A DNA stretch of 5,970 nucleotides from Anaerolineae bacterium. Lineage in GTDB: Bacteria > Chloroflexota > Anaerolineae > 4572-78 > J111. Shown here piece after piece: positions 5,715 through 5,970 of the stretch. The translations under genes were made by a program, and so were the position numbers. A model generated the notes under the pieces. The model searched no databases, was not told the DNA's origin, and saw nothing but the letters and a program-made list of their open reading frames with translations. The stretch lies in contig JAGRCC010000136.1 in assembly GCA_020433785.1 (NCBI GenBank), forward strand, positions 1 to 5,970, in the 5' to 3' direction. Position 1 is the stretch's first letter. The number at the start of each line of letters is the position of its first letter.

Positions 5715-5970
5715 GGGCATGGCTCCGAAACCCGCCAGCGTGTCATGGAAAGTGATTTGTCGCTGGGGTATATCTCCAGCATTCCTGCACCGCAGCCGCA
5801 GCCAAAAGTAACCAATCTGGAACTGATTATGAAAGCCGGTCCAAACGATTCGCCTCTGGCAAACCATTTCTATACCCGGTTCTGGCCGGTATCGAGGCTG
5901 ACTGCCGCCGACATCAGATTCATCTCTTTTACGCCCACATTCCGGTTGATGATAACAACCATATTCTTGA
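5715..5970 (+). pseudogene. Possible frameshifted Rieske-oxygenase-like fragment, runs off the window
   Basis: No intact gene lies after the MFS stop, but one forward frame is open from before 5715 to the end. It has an ATG at 5745 without a ribosome binding site. It reads plausibly as protein up to about 5930, ending RLTAADIRFISF. The sense then continues better in another forward frame as AHIPVDDNNHIL (5933-5968), which is like the V-P-V/I-D-D-x-x-H segment near the C-terminal part of Rieske-type ring-hydroxylating oxygenases. Adding a single T to the TTTT run at 5927-5930 would join the two parts into FISFYAHIPVDDNNHIL. This would fit a 5'-truncated, frameshifted remnant or a homopolymer sequencing error. 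The resemblance is from memory and short, the Rieske cluster-binding motif is absent, and the stretch could be non-coding. Confidence 0.28.

Noticed and set aside
5735..5766. CCAGCG/CGCTGG pair after the MFS stop as a terminator
   Set aside because: The 6-bp stem has a 20-nt loop and no T run after it, so it does not resemble an intrinsic terminator.
5713..5967. Open frame on the minus strand across the right-hand edge
   Set aside because: It is open by chance over a short span, its translation shows no recognisable motif, and no start signal is visible. The forward-strand interpretation is better, though still weak.

Overview
This window reads as a bacterial chromosome segment of moderate GC content that carries two unrelated multidrug-type efflux transporters and one AraC-family regulator. 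Nothing in it fixes the taxon. The nested GTGAC-GTCAC inverted repeats at the left edge, and an RND permease with no adjacent membrane-fusion or outer-membrane gene, would fit an environmental Chloroflexota genome. A gammaproteobacterium is not excluded. I treat the organism as unresolved.

Layout. Positions 1-313 hold no convincing gene. They contain a compact element of about 133 bp (14-146) made of nested inverted repeats, like a MITE or other non-autonomous repeat, followed by an AT-rich leader with a weak candidate promoter. Positions 314-3565 (+) encode a complete 1083-aa RND efflux permease. Six bases after its stop, and convergent with it, lies a 259-aa AraC/XylS-family regulator of the NimR-like type (3572-4351, -). 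A 164-bp divergent intergenic region follows, with a pair of TTTGGCCGA repeats exactly 21 bp apart, a good -10 box and a strong Shine-Dalgarno. It leads into a 398-aa MFS transporter of the fosmidomycin-resistance (Fsr) type (4516-5712, +). The last 258 bases hold no intact gene. They do hold a possible decayed or frameshifted coding fragment, weakly resembling the C-terminal part of a Rieske-type oxygenase, that runs off the window.

How the genes may work together. The AraC-type regulator and the MFS pump form a classic divergent regulator/transporter pair. Two helically phased direct repeats lie upstream of a promoter with a poor -35, as expected for an activator of this family. The RND gene points at the regulator from the other side and has its own upstream region, so it need not belong to the same regulon. 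The RND protein lacks the usual second aspartate of the proton relay and the TM10 lysine, which places it outside the AcrB-like DD/K arrangement.

No wholly new system is evident. The best leads are the nested-repeat element, the 21-bp phased operator candidate, the altered RND relay and the broken fragment at the right edge.
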